40,972 bases of DNA, from assembly GCA_937902285.1 (NCBI GenBank), contig CALGTB010000030.1, positions 1 to 40,972 of the forward strand. The letters are read 5' to 3'. This stretch comes from an uncultured Actinomycetes bacterium. Its GTDB lineage: Bacteria; Actinomycetota; Actinomycetes; S36-B12. The notes beneath the pieces are model-generated. The model did no database searches, was not told the origin of the DNA, and worked only from the letters and a program-made list of their open reading frames with translations. Made by a program: the position numbers and the translations under genes. Positions 31,379 through 38,729 of this stretch are shown here, in pieces. Within the stretch, counting starts at the first letter, position 1, and every line of letters starts with the position of its first letter.

Positions 31379-32052
31379 CGTCCACCCCGCTCGCTCCGCC
31401 CGGGTCGACCGATCGAACCCGGGTGCGCCGCGTGCCCGATCGCGCCGTGTCCGACCGAGCCGTCCTGCACGAGGTCCTCGACGCCGGGCTGGTGGCGCAC
31501 GTCGCCGTCGTCGACGGCGACCAGCCGTTCGTGGTCCCGGTCGCCTACGCCCGCCGCGGCGACGACGTCATCTTCCACGGCTCCAGCGGATCGCGGCTCA
31601 TGCGCGCCCTCGCCGCGGGCCAGCCGACGTGCCTCACCGTCACCCTGCTCGACGGCCTCGTCCTCGCGAGGAGCGCCTTCGAGTCGAGCATGAACTACCG
31701 CAGCGTCATGGTGCTGGGGGTCGCCCGTCGACTCGAGGGCGAGGATGAGCGCGACGCCCTGCGCTGCGTCACCGACCACCTCCTGCCCGGCCGCTGGGAC
31801 GACGTGCGTCCGCCGTCGACCAAGGAGCTCGCGGCGACGATCACGCTCGCGCTGCCCCTCACCGAGTGCTCCGTCAAGATCCGCACCGGAGGCCCCGACG
31901 ACGATCCGGCCGACCTCGCCGATCCCGTCCGCTCCCGCACGTGGGGGGGCCATGTGCCCCTCGTCCACGCGTTCGGCGAGCCCGTGCCCGACGAGCACTG
32001 CGAGTCAGCCGCTCCAGTGCCCGAGTACGTCGCCGAGTGGCGGTGCCCATGA
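31375..32052 (+). CDS. PPOX-fold flavin-binding protein (pyridoxamine 5'-phosphate oxidase-like)
   Basis: This 225-residue cytoplasmic protein has the split-barrel FMN-binding fold of the Pyridox_ox_2 family. Recognisable parts are the early VPDRAVSDRAVLHEVLDAGLVAH helix-strand, PFVVPVAYAR, IFHGSSGSRLMRAL, and FESSMNYRSVMVLGVAR. These relatives include NimA-type and other flavoreductases and often have no known substrate. GTG 31375 overlaps the aminotransferase stop (GTGA), and its own stop overlaps the next ATG (ATGA). It is therefore translated between the aminotransferase and the FAD oxidoreductase. It may supply or protect a PLP or flavin cofactor, or reduce an imine; I cannot choose. The C-terminal ~50 residues, with TWGGHVPLVHAFGEPVPDE, are characteristic of this subgroup. 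Confidence 0.85.
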   Translation: MTSTPLAPPGSTDRTRVRRVPDRAVSDRAVLHEVLDAGLVAHVAVVDGDQPFVVPVAYARRGDDVIFHGSSGSRLMRALAAGQPTCLTVTLLDGLVLARSAFESSMNYRSVMVLGVARRLEGEDERDALRCVTDHLLPGRWDDVRPPSTKELAATITLALPLTECSVKIRTGGPDDDPADLADPVRSRTWGGHVPLVHAFGEPVPDEHCESAAPVPEYVAEWRCP

Positions 32053-33434
32053 GCGATGACCTGCGCCACCTGTCGCTGTGGTGGGACACCCTGCCCGCGT
32101 CGCTGCGCGAGCCGCTGGGCGCTCCCCTCGCCGGTGACGAGGTCGCGGACGTCGCCATCGTCGGCGCGGGCTACACGGGACTGTGGACGGCGTACTACCT
32201 GAAGAAGGCCGACCCGTCGCTCCGCATCACCATCCTCGAGGCCCAGCAGGCCGGCTTCGGGGCCAGCGGGCGCAACGGGGGCTGGGCATCGGCCCTGTTC
32301 CCCGCGAGCCTCGATGCCCTGGCCCGCGCGTCGTCCCGAGGCGAGGCCGTCCGCATGAAGCGGGCCATGAACGACACGGTCGACGAGATCGGCCGCGTGG
32401 CCCTCGACGAGGGCTGGGACATCGAGTGGAGCAAGGGGGGCACGGTCGTGCTGGCCCGCACCCCCCTCCAGTGGAAGGCTGCGCAGGAGGAGATCGCCGC
32501 CCTGCGCGGGTGGGGCTTCGGCGAACAGGACGCCCGGCTGCTGAGCCGCGACGAGGCCATCGCGCACGCGGCCGCCACCGACGTCCTCGGCGGCACCTTC
32601 ACGCCCCACTGCGCCGCGATCCACCCCGCCCGACTGGTGCGCAGCCTGGCGCGCACCGTCGTCGCGTCGGGGGTCACGCTCCACGAGGGCACGGTGGTCG
32701 ACGCCATCGAGCCCGGCATCGTCCGCACGGCTGCCGGCACCGTGCGCGCGCGCTACGTCGTCCGTGCCACCGAGGGCTACACGCGGACCCTGAAGGGCCA
32801 GACGCGCACGCTCGCCCCGGTCTACTCCCTCATGCTCGCCACCGAGCCGCTGCCCGCGTCCACGTGGGACAGCATCGGGCTGCGCTCACGGGAGACGTTC
32901 AGCGACGGACGGCACCTCATCATCTACGGCCAGCGCACGGCCGACGGCCGGCTCGCCTTCGGGGGACGCGGAGCCCCGTACTTCTTCGGCTCCCGCATCA
33001 CCCCCGAGCAGGACCGCAACGCCGCCGTGCACAGGGCCCTCTGGGAGGTGCTCGTCGACCTGTTCCCGGCAGTGTCGGGAGCGGCGGTCACGCACACCTG
33101 GGGTGGCCCGCTCGGCATCCCCCGTGACTGGTGGGCATCGTGCGGGCTCGACGCCTCCACCGGGCTCGCGTGGGCGGGCGGCTACGTGGGCGACGGCGTC
33201 GGGACGACGAACCTCGCCGGTCGCACCCTGACCGACCTCATCACCGGGCGCAGCACCGACCTCACGTCGCTGCCCTGGGTCAATCACCGATCGCGCCCGT
33301 GGGAGCCGGAGCCCTTCCGGTGGGTGGGCGCGAACCTCGGGCTCCGGGTCATGACCAGCGCCGACGACGTCGAGGCCCGGACGGGCCGCCCGTCGCGTCG
33401 GGCCGCCCTGTTCGCCCGCAAGATCGGGCACTGA
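32049..33434 (+). CDS. FAD-dependent amine/amino-acid oxidoreductase (DadA-like, second copy)
   Basis: This 461-residue flavoprotein has the dinucleotide motif IVGAGYTG at about 38–45, GFGASGRNGGW, a DAO-type middle part, and a C-terminal GGYVGDGVGTTNLAGR that closes the FAD site. It shares its plan with the enzyme at 8484, including the TGLWTA and GRNGG blocks, so the two are paralogues. Likely work is oxidation of an amine or N-substituted amino acid to an imine. ATG 32049 overlaps the stop of the PPOX-fold gene. It is last in the chain Lrp–aminotransferase–PPOX–oxidoreductase and ends 11 bp from the convergent nitrobindin-like gene, with no hairpin between. Confidence 0.85.
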   Translation: MSDDLRHLSLWWDTLPASLREPLGAPLAGDEVADVAIVGAGYTGLWTAYYLKKADPSLRITILEAQQAGFGASGRNGGWASALFPASLDALARASSRGEAVRMKRAMNDTVDEIGRVALDEGWDIEWSKGGTVVLARTPLQWKAAQEEIAALRGWGFGEQDARLLSRDEAIAHAAATDVLGGTFTPHCAAIHPARLVRSLARTVVASGVTLHEGTVVDAIEPGIVRTAAGTVRARYVVRATEGYTRTLKGQTRTLAPVYSLMLATEPLPASTWDSIGLRSRETFSDGRHLIIYGQRTADGRLAFGGRGAPYFFGSRITPEQDRNAAVHRALWEVLVDLFPAVSGAAVTHTWGGPLGIPRDWWASCGLDASTGLAWAGGYVGDGVGTTNLAGRTLTDLITGRSTDLTSLPWVNHRSRPWEPEPFRWVGANLGLRVMTSADDVEARTGRPSRRAALFARKIGH

Positions 33435-33445
33435 CGCCCGACTCG

Positions 33446-34138
33446 CTACGTCGTCGCCGGCGCCTGGGCCAGGGGGTTGGGCAGCGGCGGGCCGATGCGC
33501 GTCATCGTGCTGCTGTCGTGATGGGCGAACACTCCGGGACGATCCAGCACCTCGAGGCCCGTGGTCTGGTCGTACGACCACGTGTCGTCGGCACCGATGC
33601 GGAAGGTGATCTCCCACGACACGGTGCGGAACGCATGGTCGAGGAACGGGTTCGTGGAGATGCCGAAGTGCGGGTCGCCGGCGGACGCCCGCAGGGTGAA
33701 GGCCCGGTCGTCGGGCTCGGCGTGCCCCCCGGCCATCGCCGCCTGCCCGCGAGGGATGGCGAGGGTCATCATCACGGCGCCGGTGGCCGGCTCCCACAGG
33801 AGGTAGCCCACCTGGTCGTGGAAGGTCTCGACCTCCCCGGGCTTGACGATGTGCTGGTGGTACCTGAGCCCGTAGAGGAGCTGCGGTCCGTTGGTCTGCC
33901 GGTCGATGGGCTGCAGGTCGAAGGTCTCGACGTAGGCCTCCATCTCCGTCCCGTCCGCGACCGGATGCGCGTCGGTCCCGGCTCGGCCGGACCAGGTGCC
34001 CGCCAGCGCGGCGAGCGGGCCGAGGTGAGCGAGCGTGTCATTGCTGCCCTCCGCCTCGGTGAAGATGTCCGACGGGAAGGGCTGGTCGCGTCGCCCGCCG
34101 TGATCCTGCGGGGCGGGACCCGCCGCCTGCCCCGTCAC
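33446..34138 (-). CDS. Nitrobindin/FABP-like beta-barrel protein (DUF1794 type)
   Basis: This 230-residue cytoplasmic protein has a ten-stranded barrel pattern starting LAALAGTWSGRAG at about 43–54, the motif of nitrobindin-like heme-binding proteins. Later strands are LLYGLRYHQHI, EVETFHDQVGYLLWEP, and AVMMTLAIPRGQAAMAGG. Family members bind ferric heme through a C-terminal histidine and react with NO or peroxynitrite. Candidates here lie in VFAHHDSSTMTRI. The N-terminal 35 residues look disordered. GTG 34138 overlaps the aldehyde dehydrogenase stop as GTGA, so it is the last gene of the glutarate operon. Why a heme- or ligand-binding barrel belongs there is unclear. A lipid or CoA-ester carrier is the alternative. 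Confidence 0.78.
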   Translation of the reverse strand: MTGQAAGPAPQDHGGRRDQPFPSDIFTEAEGSNDTLAHLGPLAALAGTWSGRAGTDAHPVADGTEMEAYVETFDLQPIDRQTNGPQLLYGLRYHQHIVKPGEVETFHDQVGYLLWEPATGAVMMTLAIPRGQAAMAGGHAEPDDRAFTLRASAGDPHFGISTNPFLDHAFRTVSWEITFRIGADDTWSYDQTTGLEVLDRPGVFAHHDSSTMTRIGPPLPNPLAQAPATT

Positions 34139-35577
34139 GGCTGCCCCGGTGCGACGTACGAGGTCTTCGTGGTGGTGAAGAACTCCACTGCCGCGGTTCC
34201 CTGCTCGCGGGGACCGTGGCTGCTCTCCCCCCGGCCGCCGAAGGGCACGTGGAAGTCGACCCCCGCGGTCGGGAGGTTGACCATGACCATCCCCGCCCTC
34301 GAGTTGCGGCGGAAGTGCGAGGCCTCGGCCAGGTCGGTCGTGCAGATGCCGGCGGACAGGTTCATGGTGCTCGCGTTGGCCGCGGCCAGGGCTGCCTCGT
34401 AGTCGGGCACCCGGATGACCGAGACGACCGGGCCGAAGACCTCCTCGCGGTTGATGGTGTCGTCGACCGACGTCCCCAGCACGAGCGACGGCGCCAGGTA
34501 GTGACCGGCTCCGGGAAGCCGATCCCCGCCCACGACCTCACCGCCCTCGGCGCGGGCGACCTCCAGGTAGCGGGTGTCCTGCTCGAGCTGGCTCGGGTCG
34601 ACCACTGGTCCCATGTCGACGCCCTCGGCACGGGCATCTCCCACGCGCCATGTCGCCATCCGGTCGGTGATCGCGGCCACCAGCTCGTCATGGATGTCGG
34701 CCGTGGCGATGAGGATCGATGAGGCCGTGCAGCGCTGGCCCGTGGAGCCGAAGCCGCCCTGCATGATGCACTCCACGGCCAGCGGCAGGTGCGCGCGGCC
34801 CGTCACGACGAGGGGGTTCTTGCCGCCGAGCTCGAGCTGGGCCTTGGCACCGTGCGACAGGGCGTCGGCCAGCACCCCCCGCCCGGTGTCGACGGAGCCG
34901 GTGAAGGTGACGGCGGAGACCGCACGGTGCCCCGTGAGCACCGGCCCCACCTGCGACCCGCGGCCCAGCACCAGGTTGAGGACGCCCGGAGGGAGCCCGG
35001 CGCGGTTGAGGATGTCGACCAGCTCCCACGCGGACGCGGGGACGAGATCGGCCGGCTTGAACACCACGGTGTTGCCGAACGCGAGCGCCGGGGCGATCTT
35101 CCAGGCCGGGATGGCGATGGGGAAGTTCCACGGCGTGATGACGCTCACGACCCCCACGGGCTCGCGGGTCACGACGACCTCGATGCCCGGGCGCACGGAG
35201 TCGAGGGCCTGGCCGTGCGGCTGGAGCGCGGTGCCCGCGTAGTACTTGAGGATCTGGCCGGCGCGCACGACCTCGCCACGCGCCTCGGGATACGTCTTGC
35301 CCTCCTCGCGGGCCAGCAGGTCGCCCAGCTCATCCGCGCGGGCCAGCACCTCGGTGCCCGCCCGGTCGAGGACCTCCGCGCGCTGCCATGGGGTGGTGCG
35401 CGACCACGAGGCGAAGGCTGCCGACGCCGACTCGACGGCCGCCTCGGCCACGTCCGCGCCGCCGATGCCGGCTTCCGCGACCACGTCGCCCGGGTCGGAG
35501 GGGTTCAGGTCGAGGCGCACGTCGCCGCCGCGCACGGGGGCGCCGTCGACGACCGAGGTGAGGAGGCGGACGGTCAT
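34135..35577 (-). CDS. Aldehyde dehydrogenase, probable glutarate/succinate/2-oxoglutarate semialdehyde dehydrogenase
   Basis: This NAD(P)-dependent enzyme has 480 residues. The general base E249 is in LELGGKNP and the nucleophile C283 in GSTGQRCTASS. ITPWNFPIAIPAWKIAPALAFGN and the late VNLPTAGVDFHVPFGGRGESSHGPREQG are typical of the 2-oxoglutarate-semialdehyde dehydrogenase (YcbD) group, not of the aminobutyraldehyde group seen elsewhere in the window. It overlaps the glutaryl-CoA dehydrogenase gene before it (ATGA) and the nitrobindin-like gene after it (GTGA). With a CoA-transferase and glutaryl-CoA dehydrogenase in the operon, glutarate semialdehyde from 5-aminovalerate is the substrate I would test first. 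Confidence 0.86.
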   Translation of the reverse strand: MTVRLLTSVVDGAPVRGGDVRLDLNPSDPGDVVAEAGIGGADVAEAAVESASAAFASWSRTTPWQRAEVLDRAGTEVLARADELGDLLAREEGKTYPEARGEVVRAGQILKYYAGTALQPHGQALDSVRPGIEVVVTREPVGVVSVITPWNFPIAIPAWKIAPALAFGNTVVFKPADLVPASAWELVDILNRAGLPPGVLNLVLGRGSQVGPVLTGHRAVSAVTFTGSVDTGRGVLADALSHGAKAQLELGGKNPLVVTGRAHLPLAVECIMQGGFGSTGQRCTASSILIATADIHDELVAAITDRMATWRVGDARAEGVDMGPVVDPSQLEQDTRYLEVARAEGGEVVGGDRLPGAGHYLAPSLVLGTSVDDTINREEVFGPVVSVIRVPDYEAALAAANASTMNLSAGICTTDLAEASHFRRNSRAGMVMVNLPTAGVDFHVPFGGRGESSHGPREQGTAAVEFFTTTKTSYVAPGQP

Positions 35578-36749
35578 CGGTACGCCGCGATGCCGGTCAG
35601 GGCCTCACCGACCACGAGGGTGTGCATCTCGTTCGTGCCCTCGTAGGTGTACACCGACTCGAGGTTGTTCATGTGGCGGATGATCGGGTACTCGAGGGTG
35701 ATGCCGTTTCCGCCCAGGATGCCGCGGCACTCGCGGGCGATGCCCAGGGCCTCGCGCGCGTTGTTGAGCTTGCCCACGCTGACCTGCTCGGGACGCAGGA
35801 GGTGCTCGTCCTTGAGCCGCCCCAGGTGGAGCGCGAGGAGCATGCCCTTGCCGAGTTCGACTGCCATGTCGGCGAGCTTCTTCTGCGTGAGCTGGAACGC
35901 CGCGATCGGCTTGTCGAACTGCTCGCGGTTGATGCTGTAGTCGATCGCAGTCTCGAGGCAGTCGCGAGCGGCGCCCATCGTCCCGAAGACGATGCCGAAG
36001 CGCGCCTCGTTGAGGCAGGACAGCGGGCCGCGCAGGCCGCGCACCCCCGGCAGCATGGCGTCGGCCGGAAGCCGCATCCCGTCGAACACGAGCTCGCTCG
36101 TCACCGACGCCCGCAGCGACATCTTCTTGTGGATCAGGCTCGACCCGAAGCCCGGCGTCTGCGTCGGCACCACGAAGCCGCGGATGCCGTCGTCGGTCTG
36201 GGCCCACACGACCGCCACGTCCGCGACACTGCCGTTGGTGATCCACATCTTCGAGCCGTTGATGACCCAGTCACTTCCGTCGCGCGTCGCGCGCGTCCGC
36301 ATGCCGCTGGGGTTGGATCCGAAGTCCGCCTCCGTGAGGCCGAAGCAGCCGATGCTGTCTCCCGCCGCCATCGCCGGCAGCCACTGGGTCTTCTGCTCCT
36401 CCGAGCCGAAGGCATGGATGGCGTACATGGCCAGCGACCCCTGCACGCTGACGAGGGACCGGATGCCCGAGTCTCCCGCCTCCAGCTCGGTGCAGGCCAG
36501 CCCGTACGCCACGGCCGAGGTGCCCTGGCAGCCGTAGCCCTCGAGGTGCATGCCGAGGACCCCGAGGGTTCCCAGCTCCTTGGCGAGCTCGCGTGCAGGG
36601 ATGGCGCCCTCGTCGAACCAGTCGGCCAGGTGCGGCTTGAGCTCGGAGTCGACGTACTCGCGGACGACGTCGCGGATGGCCCGCTCCTCCTCGCTGAGGA
36701 GGTGGTCGAAGGCGATGAGGTCGAGGGGTGCCTGCGGCGGCTTGGGCAT
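35574..36749 (-). CDS. gcdH: Glutaryl-CoA dehydrogenase (decarboxylating)
   Basis: This FAD enzyme converts glutaryl-CoA to crotonyl-CoA and CO2. The 391-residue protein has the acyl-CoA dehydrogenase signature GCFGLTEADFGSNPSGM, MWITNGSVAD, and the catalytic base E370 in YTYEGTNEMHTL. The segment ELEAGDSGIRS holds R97 and S98, which align with the arginine and serine that bind the gamma-carboxylate in glutaryl-CoA dehydrogenase. That supports this substrate over simple acyl-CoAs. ATG 36749 has GGAG five bases before. It follows a 94 bp gap with two GntR-type operators and is coupled to the semialdehyde dehydrogenase. The electron acceptor, ETF, is not in the window. Confidence 0.92.
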   Translation of the reverse strand: MPKPPQAPLDLIAFDHLLSEEERAIRDVVREYVDSELKPHLADWFDEGAIPARELAKELGTLGVLGMHLEGYGCQGTSAVAYGLACTELEAGDSGIRSLVSVQGSLAMYAIHAFGSEEQKTQWLPAMAAGDSIGCFGLTEADFGSNPSGMRTRATRDGSDWVINGSKMWITNGSVADVAVVWAQTDDGIRGFVVPTQTPGFGSSLIHKKMSLRASVTSELVFDGMRLPADAMLPGVRGLRGPLSCLNEARFGIVFGTMGAARDCLETAIDYSINREQFDKPIAAFQLTQKKLADMAVELGKGMLLALHLGRLKDEHLLRPEQVSVGKLNNAREALGIARECRGILGGNGITLEYPIIRHMNNLESVYTYEGTNEMHTLVVGEALTGIAAYR

Positions 36750-36797
36750 CGTGTCTCCGGGTTGTCGTGGATGGTCGGGGCGGAGGAGGTGTCGTGG

Positions 36798-36827
36798 ATT
36801 GGATCCAATGCGGGGATTGTATCCAAT
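36798..36827. promoter_or_regulatory. Two GntR operators in front of glutaryl-CoA dehydrogenase
   Basis: ATTGGATCCAAT (36798–36809) is a perfect 12-base palindrome, and ATTGTATCCAAT (36816–36827) differs from it at one base. They are 18 bp apart. The minus strand of the second reads ATTGGATACAAT and contains a -10-like TACAAT, so bound repressor would cover the promoter. The same 12 bases recur upstream of the CoA-transferase. Confidence 0.75.
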
Positions 36828-36843
36828 CTGGGGAGGGTGGTGG

Positions 36844-37509
36844 CTAGCCGGGCGAGTCCGGGCGCTCGAGGATGGCCCGCACCGTGCCGACCGACCGGTC
36901 ACGGTGCTCGTCGTGCAGCCGCACGAGCAGCTCCGCATCCCGCGCACGGAGCGCCGCGAGCATCCGCGCATGCTCGCGGCCGACGCGACTGCGGTTGATC
37001 GACTGCTGGAAGTAGAGCGCCCGGTAGGCATCCGTGGCATCCCACAGCTGGTGCAGCAGGCGGGTCAGCCGGGGCATGCCGGCCGCGTCGAAGATGGCGA
37101 AGTGGAAGCGCCGGTTCGCGGCGGTCATGGCGAGCACATCCTCCGCCCGCGACGCCGCGTCGACCTCCGCGAGGAGGTCGGCGAGGTCGTCGACGTCGCC
37201 GTCGTTCAGAGCGGGCACGGCGTGGCGGATCGCCTCCGCCTCGAGCAGCGAACGCAGGCGGTAGACCTCCATCAGGTCCGCCACGCTCAGCTCGGCGACG
37301 AAGTAGCCGCGATGCGGGTAGTAGACGACCTGGCCCTCGGACTCCAGGGTCTTGAGGGCCTCGCGCAGCGGGACCCGGCTCACGCCGTACCGCTCGGCCA
37401 GCAGCTCCTGCACGACCTGGTCGCCGGGGCCGAGCTCCCCCGTGAGGATGTCGGTGCGCAGCCCCGTCAGCACGAGCTCCTGCGCCGTGATCCTGCGTTC
37501 GGGGATCAC
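36844..37509 (-). CDS. GntR-family regulator, FCD (FadR/VanR-type) subfamily, of the glutarate operon
   Basis: This 221-residue regulator has an N-terminal winged helix (about 8–72: LVLTGLRTDILTGELGPGDQVVQELLAERYGVSRVPLREALKTL in part) and a C-terminal all-helical FCD ligand domain (about 78–205). FCD metal-site histidines are in NRRFHFAIFD, REHARMLAAL, and the LHDEHRD segment. GTG 37509 overlaps the CoA-transferase stop as GTGA, so the two are made together. Its operators are probably the 12-base near-palindromes at 36798, 36816, and 38670, which flank the operon's promoters. Glutarate or glutaryl-CoA is a plausible inducer. Confidence 0.9.
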   Translation of the reverse strand: MIPERRITAQELVLTGLRTDILTGELGPGDQVVQELLAERYGVSRVPLREALKTLESEGQVVYYPHRGYFVAELSVADLMEVYRLRSLLEAEAIRHAVPALNDGDVDDLADLLAEVDAASRAEDVLAMTAANRRFHFAIFDAAGMPRLTRLLHQLWDATDAYRALYFQQSINRSRVGREHARMLAALRARDAELLVRLHDEHRDRSVGTVRAILERPDSPG

Positions 37510-38663
37510 GATGCACCACCGGCCAGCCCCAGGAGGTCCAGGACGAAGGCGCGGTCCTCCCCCACCCTCGGCGGTGCGCTGCGGTAGGCCGGCGGCGTCC
37601 GTGAGTACGACACGGGGTTGGCAACCTGCCGCTGCGGAACCTCGCGACGCGGGTCGACGACCTCGACCACGGGCTCCAGGCCGAGCCGCGTGGCGAGATC
37701 GAACCCCTGCGCGATGTCGTTGATGGGGCCCGACGGCACGCCGACGGCGGTGAGGTCGGCCTGCCACTCGTCCGCGGATCGCGCCATCAGCACCTCCTCG
37801 AGCACAGCCTTGAGCGCCGATCGGTTCGCCACGCGCTCCGCATTGGTCGCGTAGCGGGGATCCTCGGCGAGGTGGGCCACGCCGAGGACGGTGCACAGCT
37901 TCGCGAACTGGGCGTCGTTGCCCACGGCGACCACGAGCGGCCGATCGGCCGTCGGGAGCACCTCGTACGGCGCGATCGACGGGTGGGCGTTGCCCATGAA
38001 GGTCGGAATGTCACCCGCTCCCACGTAGGCCGCCGCCTGGTTGACCAGGGACGACTGGAGGGCGCCGAGCAGGGTCGCCTCGACCCGCTGGCCCTCCCCG
38101 GTGCGGTCACGGTGATGGAGGGCGGCCAGGATCGCGACGGCCGCATGCAGACCGGTGAGGACGTCCACCACGGCCACCCCGGCCTTCGTGGGCTCGTGCG
38201 TTCCGGTGATGCTCATGAGCCCGCCCATGGCCTGAACGAGGAGGTCGTAGCCGGGCAGGTCGCGTCCGGCGGCCCCGCCGAAGCCGCTGATCGAGCAGTA
38301 GATGACGCTCGGGTTGACCCGCTGCACCTGGTCGTAGTCCAGGCCGAATCGGGCCAGGGCCCCGGGCCGGTGGTTCTCCACGAGCACGTCGGCCCGCGTC
38401 GCCAGGGCCCGCGCGACCTCGCGGTCGGCAGCGTCGCCGAGGTCGAGATCGATCGATGCCTTGCTCCGGTTCACCGACTGGAAGTACGTGGACTGGCCGT
38501 CCGCGGCGAACGGAGGGCCCCACCCGCGGGTGTCGTCCCCGGCCCCGGGTCGCTCGACCTTGATCACCGTGGCGCCGAGGTCGGCGAGCAGCATGGTCGC
38601 GTACGGGCCCGCGAGGACGCGGGAGAAGTCGGCGACGATCAGGCCGTCGAGGGCACCGGGCAC
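37506..38663 (-). CDS. CaiB/BaiF CoA-transferase, probable succinyl-CoA:glutarate CoA-transferase
   Basis: This class III CoA-transferase has 385 residues and moves CoA between carboxylic acids through an aspartyl-CoA intermediate. VADFSRVLAGPYATMLLADLGATVIKVE in the first 40 residues and the catalytic aspartate in LPGYDLLVQAMGG are diagnostic. GEGQRVEATLLGALQ and a C-terminal MARSADEWQADLTAVGVPSGPINDI complete the family plan. With glutaryl-CoA dehydrogenase in the operon, glutarate is the likely acceptor. GTG 38663 is chosen: TACAAT lies six bases before it in the operator and no ribosome-binding site is present, so it looks leaderless. An earlier in-frame GTG at 38690 would place the operator inside the gene. 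Confidence 0.88.
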   Translation of the reverse strand: MPGALDGLIVADFSRVLAGPYATMLLADLGATVIKVERPGAGDDTRGWGPPFAADGQSTYFQSVNRSKASIDLDLGDAADREVARALATRADVLVENHRPGALARFGLDYDQVQRVNPSVIYCSISGFGGAAGRDLPGYDLLVQAMGGLMSITGTHEPTKAGVAVVDVLTGLHAAVAILAALHHRDRTGEGQRVEATLLGALQSSLVNQAAAYVGAGDIPTFMGNAHPSIAPYEVLPTADRPLVVAVGNDAQFAKLCTVLGVAHLAEDPRYATNAERVANRSALKAVLEEVLMARSADEWQADLTAVGVPSGPINDIAQGFDLATRLGLEPVVEVVDPRREVPQRQVANPVSYSRTPPAYRSAPPRVGEDRAFVLDLLGLAGGAS

Positions 38664-38669
38664 GGACGG

Positions 38670-38681
38670 ATTGTATCCAAT
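38670..38681. promoter_or_regulatory. GntR operator overlapping the CoA-transferase promoter
   Basis: ATTGTATCCAAT here is identical to the site at 36816. On the minus strand it reads ATTGGATACAAT, whose TACAAT is a good -10 element six bases before the GTG 38663. A repressor bound here would block the promoter and, if the message is leaderless, mask the start point of the operon. Confidence 0.72.
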
Positions 38682-38729
38682 CCTTCGCACACGCGCAGGC
38701 GCGCGACGGTCAGGCCGGGGCCCCGCCGC

